Notes under the pieces: generated by a model | What the model was told of the DNA's origin: nothing | Seen by the model: only the letters and a program-made list of their open reading frames with translations | Databases searched by the model: none | Translations under genes and position numbers: made by a program | In this document: positions 16,799 to 25,469 of the stretch, in pieces | Layout: each line of letters begins with the position of its first letter | Numbering within the stretch: the stretch's first letter is position 1 | DNA from: Cellulomonas chitinilytica | Lineage (GTDB): Bacteria; Actinomycetota; Actinomycetes; Actinomycetales; Cellulomonadaceae | Direction: 5' to 3' | Assembly (NCBI RefSeq): GCF_016862675.1 | Contig: NZ_BONK01000002.1 | Coordinates: forward strand, 62,001-126,000 | Length of the DNA stretch: 64,000 nucleotides

Positions 16799-18094
16799 AT
16801 GCCGACGACCCCGCCCGAGGCCGACAGCGCCGCCGCCGCGCCGGTGACCGCCGCACCGGCCACCGAACCCGCACCCGCGCGCACGTCGTCGTCCGCGCGG
16901 CTGCGCACCGCGCCGATGGACTCCCGCACCGGTGCCGAGACGCAGCGCCGGGTCCGCGAGGGCGCAGGCCTCCTCGCGGGTGCCGCGATGCGGCGTCTCG
17001 ACGAGGACCTCGAGTGGTACCGCGCACTGCCCGCGGAGGACAGGTCGTGGGTCGGGCTCGTCGCGCAGGCCGGCATCACGGCGTTCGTCACGTGGTTCGC
17101 CGACCCGACGCGCCCGCCGCACGGCGTGAGCGACATCTTCGCGGCCGCCCCGACCGAGCTGACCCGGTCCATCTCGCTGCAGCACACGCTCCAGCTGGTC
17201 CGGGTCGTCGTCGACGTCGTCGAGACGCACAGCGACCGGCTCGCCGCGCCGGGCGACGAGCGCGAGCTCCGCGAGGCGGTGCTGCGGTACTCCCGCGAGG
17301 TCGCGTTCTCGGCCGCCGAGGTCTACGCCCGGGCCGCCGAGGTCCGCGGCGCCTGGGACGCGCGGCTCGAGGCCCTGGTCGTCGACGCGCTGGTCCGCGG
17401 CGACGTGGACGACTCGCTGCGCTCCCGGGTCGCGGCCATCGGGTGGGGCGGCCGGGGCTCGACGCTCGTCATGGTCGGCACCACCGCGGCACCTCTCGAC
17501 GAGGTCCGCGCCGCCGACCTGCGCCGCGCCACCCGCCGCGCGGCCGACGACGCGCTCGTCGGCATCCAGGGCGACCGGCTCGTCATCTTCCTCGGCGGCG
17601 AGGGCGACCTGCGTGCGGCCGCCCAGTCCCTGCTGCACCGGTTCGGCCCGGGACCGGTCGTCATCGGCCCCGAGGTCCAGGGCATCACGGACAGCGCACG
17701 CTCGGCCCGGGCGGCCCTGTCGGGGCTGCTCGCCGCCGCCGCGTGGGAGCAGGCGCCGCGACCCGTCCAGGCCGACGAGCTGCTGCCCGAGCGGGTGCTC
17801 GTCGGCGACCCGACCGCACGGCGGGTGCTGGTCACGCAGGCGTACGCCCCGCTCGCCGCGAGCCAGGGCGCGCTGCTCGAGACGCTCTCCGCCTACCTCG
17901 GTACCGGCCGGTCGCTCGAGGCGGCCGCACGCACGCTGTACGTGCACCCGAACACGGTCCGCTACCGCCTGCGCCGGGTCGCCGACGTCACCGGCTGGGA
18001 CCCGCTGGACGCCCGCGAGTCGTACGTGCTGCAGACCGCCCTGGCCCTCGGCCGGCTCGAGGCCGCGGGCGCGCACGACGCCGACACCCTCTGA
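16799..18094 (+). CDS. fasR: PucR-family transcriptional regulator, FasR-like
   Basis: A 431-residue regulator. The middle contains a degenerate GGDEF-like CdaR domain (DALVGIQGDRLVIFLGGEGD), and the C-terminus (about 360-425) is the PucR-type HTH_30 domain with ARTLYVHPNTVRYRLRR. In Streptomyces coelicolor, FasR (SCO2386) has this architecture, sits immediately before fabD and activates the fab operon; mycobacterial Rv2242 occupies the same place. The role is inferred from family and position. The gene is 88 bp upstream of fabD, and both promoters share a candidate binding site. An in-frame ATG at 16733 is less likely. Confidence 0.88.
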   Translation: MPTTPPEADSAAAAPVTAAPATEPAPARTSSSARLRTAPMDSRTGAETQRRVREGAGLLAGAAMRRLDEDLEWYRALPAEDRSWVGLVAQAGITAFVTWFADPTRPPHGVSDIFAAAPTELTRSISLQHTLQLVRVVVDVVETHSDRLAAPGDERELREAVLRYSREVAFSAAEVYARAAEVRGAWDARLEALVVDALVRGDVDDSLRSRVAAIGWGGRGSTLVMVGTTAAPLDEVRAADLRRATRRAADDALVGIQGDRLVIFLGGEGDLRAAAQSLLHRFGPGPVVIGPEVQGITDSARSARAALSGLLAAAAWEQAPRPVQADELLPERVLVGDPTARRVLVTQAYAPLAASQGALLETLSAYLGTGRSLEAAARTLYVHPNTVRYRLRRVADVTGWDPLDARESYVLQTALALGRLEAAGAHDADTL

Positions 18095-18097
18095 CTC

Positions 18098-18116
18098 TTT
18101 GTAGGACACGCACAAG
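18098..18116. promoter_or_regulatory. Candidate FasR-type operator upstream of fabD
   Basis: TTTGTAGGACACGCACAAG shares TTTGT-N8-CACAAG with the site before the regulator gene at 16760. It begins 3 bp after the regulator stop codon and lies 66 bp before the fabD start, a suitable activator or repressor position for the fab operon. Confidence 0.6.
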
Positions 18117-18182
18117 GGTGCCGCCGAAGGTTGGTGCCCGCCGTAGGCCCGGACCGCGCGACGGCCGGGGGAAGGTGGTCGA

Positions 18183-19178
18183 GTGCTCGTCGTCGTCTGC
18201 CCGGGTCAGGGCGCACAGTCCCCCGGCATGCTCAGCCCGTGGCTCGAGCTGCCGACCGTCGCCGCCTCGATCGCCCGGGCGTCGCAGACCACCGGTCTCG
18301 ACCTCGTCGCGCACGGCACCACGTCCGACGCGGACACGATCCGGGACACCGCGGTCGCCCAGCCGCTGCTCGTCGCGTCGGCGCTCGCGTCGCTGCGCGC
18401 GGTGCTGGACCTCGACGCCGACGCGCCCCTCGCGACGGCCGCTGCGGCGACGGTCGACCTCACGGCCGGGCACTCCGTCGGCGAGCTCGCCGCGGCCGTG
18501 GTCGCCGGGGTGCTGACGGACGAGGAGGCGCTGCGCCTGGTCGCCGTCCGCGGCGCCGCGATGGCCCGTGCCGCCGCCGTGACGCCCACCGGGATGAGCG
18601 CGGTGCTCGGGGGCGACCCGGCCGAGGTGCTCGCCGCGCTCGACGCCCACGGCCTGGTCCCCGCCAACGTGAACGGCGCCGGTCAGGTCGTGGCGGCCGG
18701 CACGCTCGACGCCCTCGCCGCGTTCGCCGCCGCTCCCCCGGCGCGCGCCCGCGTCGTCGCCCTCCAGGTCGCCGGCGCGTTCCACACCACGCACATGGCC
18801 CCCGCGGTCGACGAGCTCCGGGCGGCCGCGGCGACGATCGCCCCGGGCGAGCCGCTCGTGCCGCTGCTCACCAACGCCGACGGCACCGTCGCGCCGTCCG
18901 GTGCACGCGCGCTCGAGCTGATCGTCGCGCAGGTGGCGAACCCGGTCCGCTGGGACCAGTGCCAGGAGACGATGGTCGCCCTCGGGGTCACCGGGCTGCT
19001 CGAGCTGGCCCCCGGAGGCGTGCTCACGGGCCTGGCCCGGCGTACGCTGCCCGGGGTCGAGACGGTCGCCGTCAAGACCCCCGCCGACCTGGACGCGGCG
19101 CGTGACCTGCTCAGCCGGCACGGCAGTCCTCGCGGAACTGAGCCCTCCCCTGCGACCACCCAGGAGCAGTCGTCGTGA
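18183..19178 (+). CDS. fabD: Malonyl-CoA:ACP transacylase
   Basis: A 331-residue enzyme that moves malonyl from CoA to acyl carrier protein, supplying the extender unit for type II fatty-acid synthesis. The oxyanion motif CPGQGAQ is at 6-12, the nucleophile is S98 in GHSVGEL, and the partner histidine lies in GAFHTTHM. GTG 18183 follows GGGGAAGG. It is the first gene of fabD-fabH-acpP-fabF and overlaps fabH by 4 bp (GTGA). The candidate FasR site lies upstream. Confidence 0.95.
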   Translation: MLVVVCPGQGAQSPGMLSPWLELPTVAASIARASQTTGLDLVAHGTTSDADTIRDTAVAQPLLVASALASLRAVLDLDADAPLATAAAATVDLTAGHSVGELAAAVVAGVLTDEEALRLVAVRGAAMARAAAVTPTGMSAVLGGDPAEVLAALDAHGLVPANVNGAGQVVAAGTLDALAAFAAAPPARARVVALQVAGAFHTTHMAPAVDELRAAAATIAPGEPLVPLLTNADGTVAPSGARALELIVAQVANPVRWDQCQETMVALGVTGLLELAPGGVLTGLARRTLPGVETVAVKTPADLDAARDLLSRHGSPRGTEPSPATTQEQSS

Positions 19179-20179
19179 CCCGACCCACCCTCACGCAGGC
19201 CACCGGGCCTGCGCACACCCGTATCCTCGGCATCGGCGGGGCGCGCGGCGAGAACACCGTGCCGAACGACGACCTGGTCGGCCCGATCGACTCCTCCGAC
19301 GAGTGGATCCGCCAGCGCACCGGGATCGTCACCCGCCGCCGCGCCGGGGCGGGCACCGACGTGCTCGACCTCGCGGAGAAGGCGGCCCTCGCCGCGCTCG
19401 CGCACGCCGGGCTCACGGGCGCCGACATCGACGCCGTGATCCTGTCGACGGTCACCTACTTCCACCAGACGCCTGCCGGGGCCGCGATCATCGCGGACCG
19501 GATCGGCGCGACGCCCGCCGCCGCGTTCGACATCTCGGCCGCGTGCGCCGGGTACTGCTACGGCATCGGCCAGGCGGACGCGCTGGTCCGCGCCGGCACG
19601 GCCCGCAACGTGCTGGTCATCGGCGCGGAGAAGATGAGCGAGTTCGTCGACCCGACGGACCGGTCCATCTCGTTCCTGCTCGGCGACGGTGCGGGCGCCG
19701 TCGTGGTCGGCCCGTCCGACACTCCCGGCATCGGCCCGACGGTCTGGGGCTCCGACGGCAGCCAGGCGCAGGCGATCCGGCAGACGCACTCGTGGCTCGC
19801 CACGCGTGACGAGGGCGCCGGCTGGCCGACGCTGCGCCAGGAGGGCCAGTCCGTGTTCAAGTGGGCCGTGTGGCAGATGGCCCCCGTCGCGCAGAAGGCG
19901 CTGGACGCCGCCGGCGTCACCGCGGACGACATCGACGCGTTCATCCCGCACCAGGCGAACATGCGGATCATCGACCAGATGATCAAGCAGCTCAAGCTGC
20001 CCGAGAGCGTCGTCGTCGGGCGTGACATCGCGGACACCGGCAACACGTCGGCCGCCTCGATCCCGCTCGCCACCGAGCGCCTGCTCCGCGAGGGCCAGGT
20101 GTCCAGCGGCGCGCTCGCGCTGCAGATCGGGTTCGGCGCCGGGCTCGTCTACGCCGCCCAGGTGGTCGTCCTGCCCTGA
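19175..20179 (+). CDS. fabH: 3-Oxoacyl-ACP synthase III
   Basis: A 334-residue condensing enzyme that starts fatty-acid chains by joining an acyl-CoA to malonyl-ACP. The complete Cys-His-Asn triad is visible: C124 in SAACAGYCYG, H259 in IPHQANMRI and N290 in DTGNTSAASIP. Actinobacterial FabH often prefers branched primers, but specificity cannot be read from the sequence. Its GTG start overlaps the end of fabD. Confidence 0.95.
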   Translation: MTRPTLTQATGPAHTRILGIGGARGENTVPNDDLVGPIDSSDEWIRQRTGIVTRRRAGAGTDVLDLAEKAALAALAHAGLTGADIDAVILSTVTYFHQTPAGAAIIADRIGATPAAAFDISAACAGYCYGIGQADALVRAGTARNVLVIGAEKMSEFVDPTDRSISFLLGDGAGAVVVGPSDTPGIGPTVWGSDGSQAQAIRQTHSWLATRDEGAGWPTLRQEGQSVFKWAVWQMAPVAQKALDAAGVTADDIDAFIPHQANMRIIDQMIKQLKLPESVVVGRDIADTGNTSAASIPLATERLLREGQVSSGALALQIGFGAGLVYAAQVVVLP

Positions 20180-20241
20180 CCGGGCCCCTGTACCGTTCGT
20201 CCGACCCCATTTGCAGCACCCGACACACGAGGAGAAACCCC

Positions 20242-20490
20242 ATGGCGTACAGCGAGCAGGAGATCCTGGCCGGTCTGGCCGAGATCGTCAGCGAGGAGAC
20301 GGGCCTGCCCACCGACTCCGTCCTGCCCGAGAAGTCGTTCACGGACGACCTGGACATCGACTCGCTGTCGATGATGACGATCGTCACGCTCGCCGAGGAG
20401 AAGTTCGACGTGCGGATCCCCGACGACGAGGTCAAGAACCTCGCGACCGTCGGCGACGCCGTCTCCTTCATCGCGGGCGCACAGGCCTGA
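20242..20490 (+). CDS. acpP: Acyl carrier protein
   Basis: An 82-residue acidic protein with the phosphopantetheine attachment serine S41 in DIDSLSMM. It carries growing fatty-acyl chains. A GAGGAG ribosome binding site precedes the ATG. The 62-bp gap before it and the long hairpin after it suggest that its mRNA level can differ from its neighbours, as ACP is needed in excess. Confidence 0.96.
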   Translation: MAYSEQEILAGLAEIVSEETGLPTDSVLPEKSFTDDLDIDSLSMMTIVTLAEEKFDVRIPDDEVKNLATVGDAVSFIAGAQA

Positions 20491-20503
20491 GCCTGCCCAC
20501 CTT

Positions 20504-20553
20504 GTAGGTCGGTCCCGGCGGAGCCCCCGCCCGCCGGGACCCGACCGACCTAC
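20504..20553 (+). terminator. Long imperfect hairpin between acpP and fabF
   Basis: GTAGGTCGGTCCCGGCG (20504-20520) can pair with CGCCGGGACCCGACCGACCTAC-type sequence at 20532-20553, leaving a small bulge and a loop of about 11 nt. It begins 14 bp after the acpP stop and ends 18 bp before fabF. With no U-tract it is more likely an attenuator or mRNA-stability element than a full terminator. Confidence 0.55.
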
Positions 20554-20571
20554 CGTCGACCTGGAGCACCG

Positions 20572-21822
20572 ATGACCCACGTACCCGACGTCGTCGTGAC
20601 CGGCCTGGGCGCCACCACGCCTCTGGGCGGTGACGTCCCCAGCACCTGGGCCGCCGCACTGAACGGCGAGTCCGGCGCACGGCCCTTCGACAACGACTGG
20701 GTCGAGCGCCACGGCCTCCCGGTCTCGTTCGCGGCGACCCTCAAGGTCGACCCCTCCGAGGTCCTCACCCGGCCCGAGATGAAGCGCATGGACCCGTCCG
20801 CGCAGTACGCGGTCGTCGCGGCGCGCGAGGCGTGGGCCGACGCCGGCTCCCCCGAGGTGGACGGCGACCGGCTGGGTTCCGTCGTGTCCTCCGGGATCGG
20901 CGGCATCCAGACGATCCTCGACGCGTGGGAGGGTCTGCTCGCGAAGCCGGGGAGCGCCCGCCGCGTCCTGCCCATGACCGTGCCCATGCTCATGCCGAAC
21001 TCGCCCACCGCGTACGTGTCGCTCGAGTTCGGCGCCCGCGCCGGCGCCCACGCGCTCGTGTCGGCCTGCGCGTCCGGCGCGGAGGCCATCGGCTACGCCG
21101 CCGAGATCATCCGCTCGGGACGCGCGGACGTCGTCATCGCCGGCGGCACGGAGGCGGTCATCCACCCGATGCCCATCGCCGCGTTCGCTGCCTCCCGCAC
21201 GCTCTCGCTGCGCAACGACGACCCGGAGCGCGCCTCGCGGCCCTACGACGTCGACCGCGACGGGTTCGTGATCGGCGAGGGCGCGGGCGTCGTCGTCCTG
21301 GAGAGCGCCGAGCACGCCGCCGCCCGCGGGGCCCGCGTCTACGCGCGCATCGCCGGTGTCGGCCTGTCCGCCGACGGGTACCACATCACGTCCCCCGAGC
21401 CGTCGGGCGACGGGCAGATCCGCGCCATGAAGCAGGCCCTCGAGGAGTCGGGCGTCTCGCAGGCCGACGTCGTGCACGTCAACGCGCACGCGACCTCGAC
21501 CGTCGTCGGCGACCTCATCGAGGCACGGTCGATCCGGGGGCTGCTCGGCGACGAGGCCGACCACGTGGCCCTGTCGGCCACGAAGTCGATGACGGGTCAC
21601 CTGCTCGGCGGCGCCGGTGCGCTGGAGACGATCTTCACGGTCCTGGCCCTGCACGACCGGCAGGCCCCGCCGACGATCAACGTCGACAACCCCGACCCCG
21701 AGCTGGTGCTCGACCTCGTCCGGGACAAGCCGCGGGCGCTGCGCGACGGCGACATCGCGGCGGTCAACAACTCGTTCGGGTTCGGCGGGCACAACGTGGC
21801 CCTGGTGGTCACCTCCGCCTGA
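20572..21822 (+). CDS. fabF: 3-Oxoacyl-ACP synthase II
   Basis: A 416-residue elongating ketosynthase that condenses acyl-ACP with malonyl-ACP. The Cys-His-His triad is visible: C166 in VSACASGAEA, H306 in VNAHATST and H343 in SMTGHLLGGAGA. The order after acpP matches actinobacterial fab operons (kasA in mycobacteria). A terminator-like hairpin follows the stop, so this is the last gene of the operon. Confidence 0.95.
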   Translation: MTHVPDVVVTGLGATTPLGGDVPSTWAAALNGESGARPFDNDWVERHGLPVSFAATLKVDPSEVLTRPEMKRMDPSAQYAVVAAREAWADAGSPEVDGDRLGSVVSSGIGGIQTILDAWEGLLAKPGSARRVLPMTVPMLMPNSPTAYVSLEFGARAGAHALVSACASGAEAIGYAAEIIRSGRADVVIAGGTEAVIHPMPIAAFAASRTLSLRNDDPERASRPYDVDRDGFVIGEGAGVVVLESAEHAAARGARVYARIAGVGLSADGYHITSPEPSGDGQIRAMKQALEESGVSQADVVHVNAHATSTVVGDLIEARSIRGLLGDEADHVALSATKSMTGHLLGGAGALETIFTVLALHDRQAPPTINVDNPDPELVLDLVRDKPRALRDGDIAAVNNSFGFGGHNVALVVTSA

Positions 21823-21835
21823 TCCTGCGACCGGC

Positions 21836-21875
21836 GGCCCGGTACCGCGCGTCCTCACGACGCGGGTGCCGGGCC
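21836..21875. terminator. Hairpin between convergent fabF and the flavin module
   Basis: GGCCCGGTACCGCGCGTC and GACGCGGGTGCCGGGCC form a near-complete stem around a CTCAC loop. It lies 14 bp after fabF and 5 bp before the stop of the minus-strand gene at 21880, suiting bidirectional termination. Confidence 0.7.
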
Positions 21876-21879
21876 GTCG

Positions 21880-23406
21880 TCAGTACCCGGTGAACGCGTC
21901 CGTGCGGACCCGTCGGACCCCGTGCCGGCGCAGCGTGCGCCGCGCGTGCACGACCATGCGGGGCGGCCCCGAGACGTAGGCGAGCCGTCGCGTGGCGTCG
22001 GGCACCTGCCGCAGGGCGTCGTCCGTGAGGAGCGGGCCGGCGACGTAGCGCCACCCGTCGGGCATCGACGCCGGCCGGTCGGGGGCCACGACGACGACCT
22101 CGACACCGGCGGCCTGCACGACCTCGACGTACGGCGGCTCGTCCCCGGGGCTCAGCAGCAGCACGAGGACGACGTCACGGTGCTCCCCCGACCGCGCCAG
22201 CGCACCGAGCTGGCTCACGAACGGCGTGATGCCGATGCCGCCGGCCACCAGCAGCAACGGCACGTCCGCGCGGCGGGGCAGCAGGAAGTCGCCGCCGACG
22301 GCGGTCGCCCGCACGACGTCACCGGGTGGCAGCGCGACGAGCGTCCGCTTGAACGAGCTCGGCGCGGGCGTGAGCCGGAACGCGACGGCCAGGCCGTCGG
22401 AGGGACCGTGCGCGAGGCTCGGCGGCGTCGCGACCGAGAAGACGCGGCGCGAACCCCGACCGTCGGGCCCGTCGTGCGGCAGGTGCAGCTCGATCCACTG
22501 GCCGGGCCGGAACCGAAGCGCCCGCTCGCTCGAGAAGGCGACCTCGCGGACCGCGTCGGTGACCTGCCGGTGCCCGACGACCCGCAGCCGCACGGCCCGC
22601 CGCTGCCCCACGGTGAACGCGAGGACGTTGCCGAGCACGAGCGCGAGCTCGGGGGTGCTCCAGACCGGGCCGACGGTGAACGGGGTGACGGTGAGCACCC
22701 CGACGAGCGCGGCCTCGGTGAGCTGCTGCCAGCGTCGGGGCGGCAGGGTGAGCGGCTCGGTCACCATGAAGGCCGCCGCGAACAGCATCGGGTACGACGC
22801 GACGCTGCTCCACAGGGCGTCCGCCGGCGCGGTCCCGCCGGCGACCTGCCGCAGCACGACCACCGTGACGGCGGCGCCCAGGTAGGTCCCGGCCAGCAGC
22901 GCGCGCCGGGTCCGCAGGACCACGACGAGACCGGCGAGGGCGACGACAGGCAGCAGTGCGGGCGTCGCCACCCACCACAGTGCCGGCAGGACGCCGAGCG
23001 GTCCGGACAGGAGCCCGACGACGAACGCACCGGCGGCGGCGGGGTTGACGACGTGCCGGGCACGCACGGCGACGACGAACTTCGACGCCGCGGCGACGGC
23101 GGCCGCCCCGGCGAGCGCGCCCAGCGACGCGGTGTCGAGGCCGGGCCGGAACAGCAGCACGAGGATGAGGCCGGTGATGACGGACGACTCGGTGTGCACC
23201 CGCACGCGCCAGACCGAGCCGCAGACCCTGCTCACGACGACCACGACGCCGACCGACACCACGACCGACACGAGGAGCGCGACCAGGTCGACGTGCATGA
23301 CGTCGCTCGCCCCGAGCACTCCGGCCACGGCGACGACGGCGCCGAGCGCGAGGGACACCGTCCGGTACATCGTGACGCGGCCCAGCCACGCGTCGATCCG
23401 GGTCAT
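21880..23406 (-). CDS. RnfD/NqrB-like membrane protein fused to a flavin reductase domain
   Basis: A 508-residue two-part protein. Residues 1-265 have about 8-10 membrane segments, including GLILVLLFRPGL, VNPAAAGAFVVG and PMLFAAAFMVTEPLTLPP, as in NqrB/RnfD subunits. Residues about 275-508 form a ferredoxin-NADP-reductase module: FRPGQWIELHLP for FAD, then VAGGIGITPFVSQL for NAD(P)H. It likely passes electrons from cytoplasmic NAD(P)H across the membrane. It overlaps apbE by 4 bp and is the last gene of the flavin module. Confidence 0.82.
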   Translation of the reverse strand: MTRIDAWLGRVTMYRTVSLALGAVVAVAGVLGASDVMHVDLVALLVSVVVSVGVVVVVSRVCGSVWRVRVHTESSVITGLILVLLFRPGLDTASLGALAGAAAVAAASKFVVAVRARHVVNPAAAGAFVVGLLSGPLGVLPALWWVATPALLPVVALAGLVVVLRTRRALLAGTYLGAAVTVVVLRQVAGGTAPADALWSSVASYPMLFAAAFMVTEPLTLPPRRWQQLTEAALVGVLTVTPFTVGPVWSTPELALVLGNVLAFTVGQRRAVRLRVVGHRQVTDAVREVAFSSERALRFRPGQWIELHLPHDGPDGRGSRRVFSVATPPSLAHGPSDGLAVAFRLTPAPSSFKRTLVALPPGDVVRATAVGGDFLLPRRADVPLLLVAGGIGITPFVSQLGALARSGEHRDVVLVLLLSPGDEPPYVEVVQAAGVEVVVVAPDRPASMPDGWRYVAGPLLTDDALRQVPDATRRLAYVSGPPRMVVHARRTLRRHGVRRVRTDAFTGY

Positions 23407-24260
23407 GCGAACACCTCCCCCGGCAGCCCCAGCGAGTACCGGACGGTCCCGTCGGCGTGCACGCGCACGTAGGTGAGGTCGAAGGCCGCCTCGAGCCGGT
23501 CGGGGTCGGCGAAGAACAGGGCGGTGGCGAGGCCGTCGGCCACCATCGCCGAGCTCGCGACGGCCCAGGTTGCGACGACGTCCCGGGTCGGCCACCCGGT
23601 GCGGGCGTCGAGCACGTGGTGCCAGCCGTCGCCCCACCGGCGCAGGTCGACGCCCGAGCCGCACAACGCCGCGTCCCGCAGCTCGACGACGCCGATGACT
23701 CGGGACGGGTCGCCGGGCTGACGCAGCCCGACCCGCGCGGGCCGGTCGCCGGCGTGCAGGAGGTCGCCACCGGCGTCGATGAGGAACCCGTCGACGCCGC
23801 ACGCCCGCAGCTCCGCGCCGACGAGGTCGACGAGCTGCCCCTTGCCCGCGGCGCCGACGTCGAGAAGCACGGGCTCCAGGACGTGCAGCAGGTCCCCGTC
23901 GAGGTGCAGCACGTCGCTCGGCGCGGGCAGCGGCGGGCCGGACGGTCGCAACGACAGGTCGGCGTCGTAGCCGAGCCGCTCGAGGCTGCGGCCGACGAGC
24001 GGCGACACCGCTCCCGCGGTCCGTTCGTTCAGCCGGTCGTAGAGGTCGAGCAGCGCCGGACCTTCCGGCGGCAGCCGGTACGTCCCGGCCTCGCGCGAGA
24101 TCCGGGCGACGAGCGAGTCGTCACGGAACCGGGACCACGTCTCGTCGTAGCCGGCGATGCGGTCGTGGACGCGGGCGAGCGTGGTGGCGTCGAGCGGCCC
24201 GTCGGCACTGATCGTCCACCGGGTGCCGATCGCGTCGAACCAGGTGCTATCCGCGGGCAT
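23403..24260 (-). CDS. apbE: FAD:protein FMN transferase
   Basis: A 285-residue ApbE-family enzyme, which attaches FMN to a threonine of extracytosolic flavoproteins using FAD and magnesium. Family segments include LLDVGAAGKGQLVDLVGAEL, FLIDAGGDLLHAG, and the later HHVLDARTGWP and VASSAMVADGLATALF. I see no export signal, so flavin transfer may occur inside or at the membrane. It overlaps the FMN-binding gene by 14 bp and the reductase gene by 4 bp; the FMN-binding lipoprotein is the obvious substrate. Confidence 0.92.
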   Translation of the reverse strand: MPADSTWFDAIGTRWTISADGPLDATTLARVHDRIAGYDETWSRFRDDSLVARISREAGTYRLPPEGPALLDLYDRLNERTAGAVSPLVGRSLERLGYDADLSLRPSGPPLPAPSDVLHLDGDLLHVLEPVLLDVGAAGKGQLVDLVGAELRACGVDGFLIDAGGDLLHAGDRPARVGLRQPGDPSRVIGVVELRDAALCGSGVDLRRWGDGWHHVLDARTGWPTRDVVATWAVASSAMVADGLATALFFADPDRLEAAFDLTYVRVHADGTVRYSLGLPGEVFA

Positions 24261-24660
24261 CCGCGGCGATCTCGTCGAGGGCCGCGGTGAAGCCCTCGGT
24301 GGTGAGCGAGGCCCCCGACACCGCGTCGAGCTCCACGTCGTCGATCGACCTGCCGACGACCTCGTCCGAGACGCCGGAGGCGAACGCCGTCTGCCACGTC
24401 TTCGACGTCGGGTTGGTGGCCTGGGGCGTGACGTCCACGGCGCTCACGACGCCGCCGTCGAGCGTGACGGAGACGTCGATCGTCTCCTTGCCAGCCGGCG
24501 ACTCGTAGTTGCCGGTGGCCTGGTACGTGCCGTCGGCGTAGCCGCTGTCGTTCGCCTGGTCGGCGGTGCCGGCGTCGGCCTGGGCCGTGCACGCGGTGAG
24601 CGCCGTCGCGAGCGAGAGGCCGGACAGGAGCGCGAGCGACGCCCTGCGTGAGCTGGTCAT
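24247..24660 (-). CDS. FMN-binding lipoprotein (ApbE substrate)
   Basis: A 137-residue exported protein. The signal ends in lipobox LTAC with C24, so it should be lipid-anchored. The FMN_bind domain follows and carries the flavinylation motif SGASLT (115-120), where T120 would receive FMN from ApbE. It is the first gene of the module and presumably accepts electrons from the membrane reductase encoded downstream. The ATG at 24660 gives a proper signal peptide; the frame open to 24948 is upstream sequence. Confidence 0.9.
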   Translation of the reverse strand: MTSSRRASLALLSGLSLATALTACTAQADAGTADQANDSGYADGTYQATGNYESPAGKETIDVSVTLDGGVVSAVDVTPQATNPTSKTWQTAFASGVSDEVVGRSIDDVELDAVSGASLTTEGFTAALDEIAADARG

Positions 24661-24802
24661 GGTGAAGTCCTTCTGTCCCCGGGGCGACCGCCCGGTCCGT
24701 GTGGGCCAGACGGTAGGTATCACACCTTGGCGGGGGCTGGGCGTGGGCTGTCCACGTCCGAATCGCTTCAGGGACCTGCGACGACGGCCCGGGTGAGCCC
24801 GA

Positions 24803-25303
24803 TCAGCCGACCCGGTGCAGCCACCGCACGGGCGCACCGGCGCCCGCGTACCGGAACGGCTCCAGCTCGTCGTCCCATGCCTGACCGAGCGCCAGGTCGA
24901 GCTCGGCGCGCAGGCGTGCCGGGTCGGCGGCGTGCTCGAGGGCCGCACGGATCCGGTCCTCGGGGATGACGACGTTGCCGTGCACGTCGGTCGCGGCGTG
25001 GAAGATCCCGAGCTCCGGCGTGTGGCTCCATCGGGAGCCGTCGACGCCGTGGCTGGCCTCCTCGGTGATCTCGTACCGCAGGTGCGCCCAGCCGCGCAGC
25101 GCGGACGCGAGTCGTGCCCCGGTGCCCTGAGCCCCCTGCCAGGAGTACTCGGCGCGGTAGAACCCCGGACCGGCCGGCTGCGGGGTCCAGTCGAAGATCA
25201 CGCGTGCGGACAGCACGTTGCCTGCCGCCCACTCGATGTGGGGGCACAGCGCGCGCGGTGCAGAGTGCACGAAAAGAACACCGCGGGTGATCGCACCTGC
25301 CAT
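24803..25303 (-). CDS. DUF3145 family protein
   Basis: A 166-residue protein of a conserved actinobacterial family of unknown function. It begins MAGAITRGVLFVHSAPRAL and contains ARVIFDWTPQPAGPGFYRAE and GWAHLRYEITEEAS. It appears soluble, without a signal peptide. It lies 142 bp upstream of the flavin module on the same strand. The upstream gap to peptide deformylase (25304-25469) shows no gene. Confidence 0.85.
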   Translation of the reverse strand: MAGAITRGVLFVHSAPRALCPHIEWAAGNVLSARVIFDWTPQPAGPGFYRAEYSWQGAQGTGARLASALRGWAHLRYEITEEASHGVDGSRWSHTPELGIFHAATDVHGNVVIPEDRIRAALEHAADPARLRAELDLALGQAWDDELEPFRYAGAGAPVRWLHRVG

Positions 25304-25469
25304 GTCGTCCTCCTGAACGGCTCGAGGTTCGCCTTCCCCAACGACCTCGCACCCGTTCCCGGGAGTGACTCACGGACTCGCGGCGTGCAGTGGCACGCAG
25401 TCGTCGACCGCGTGCTGTGGACACTATGGCGGACGTCGCGCCGCTGCGCCAGCGACACGACGTCCGAGA

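Noticed and set aside
20572..21822. Possible polyketide synthase rather than FabF
   Set aside because: It sits in a complete fabD-fabH-acpP-fabF operon with a single ketosynthase and no chain-length-factor partner, so primary fatty-acid synthesis is the better reading.
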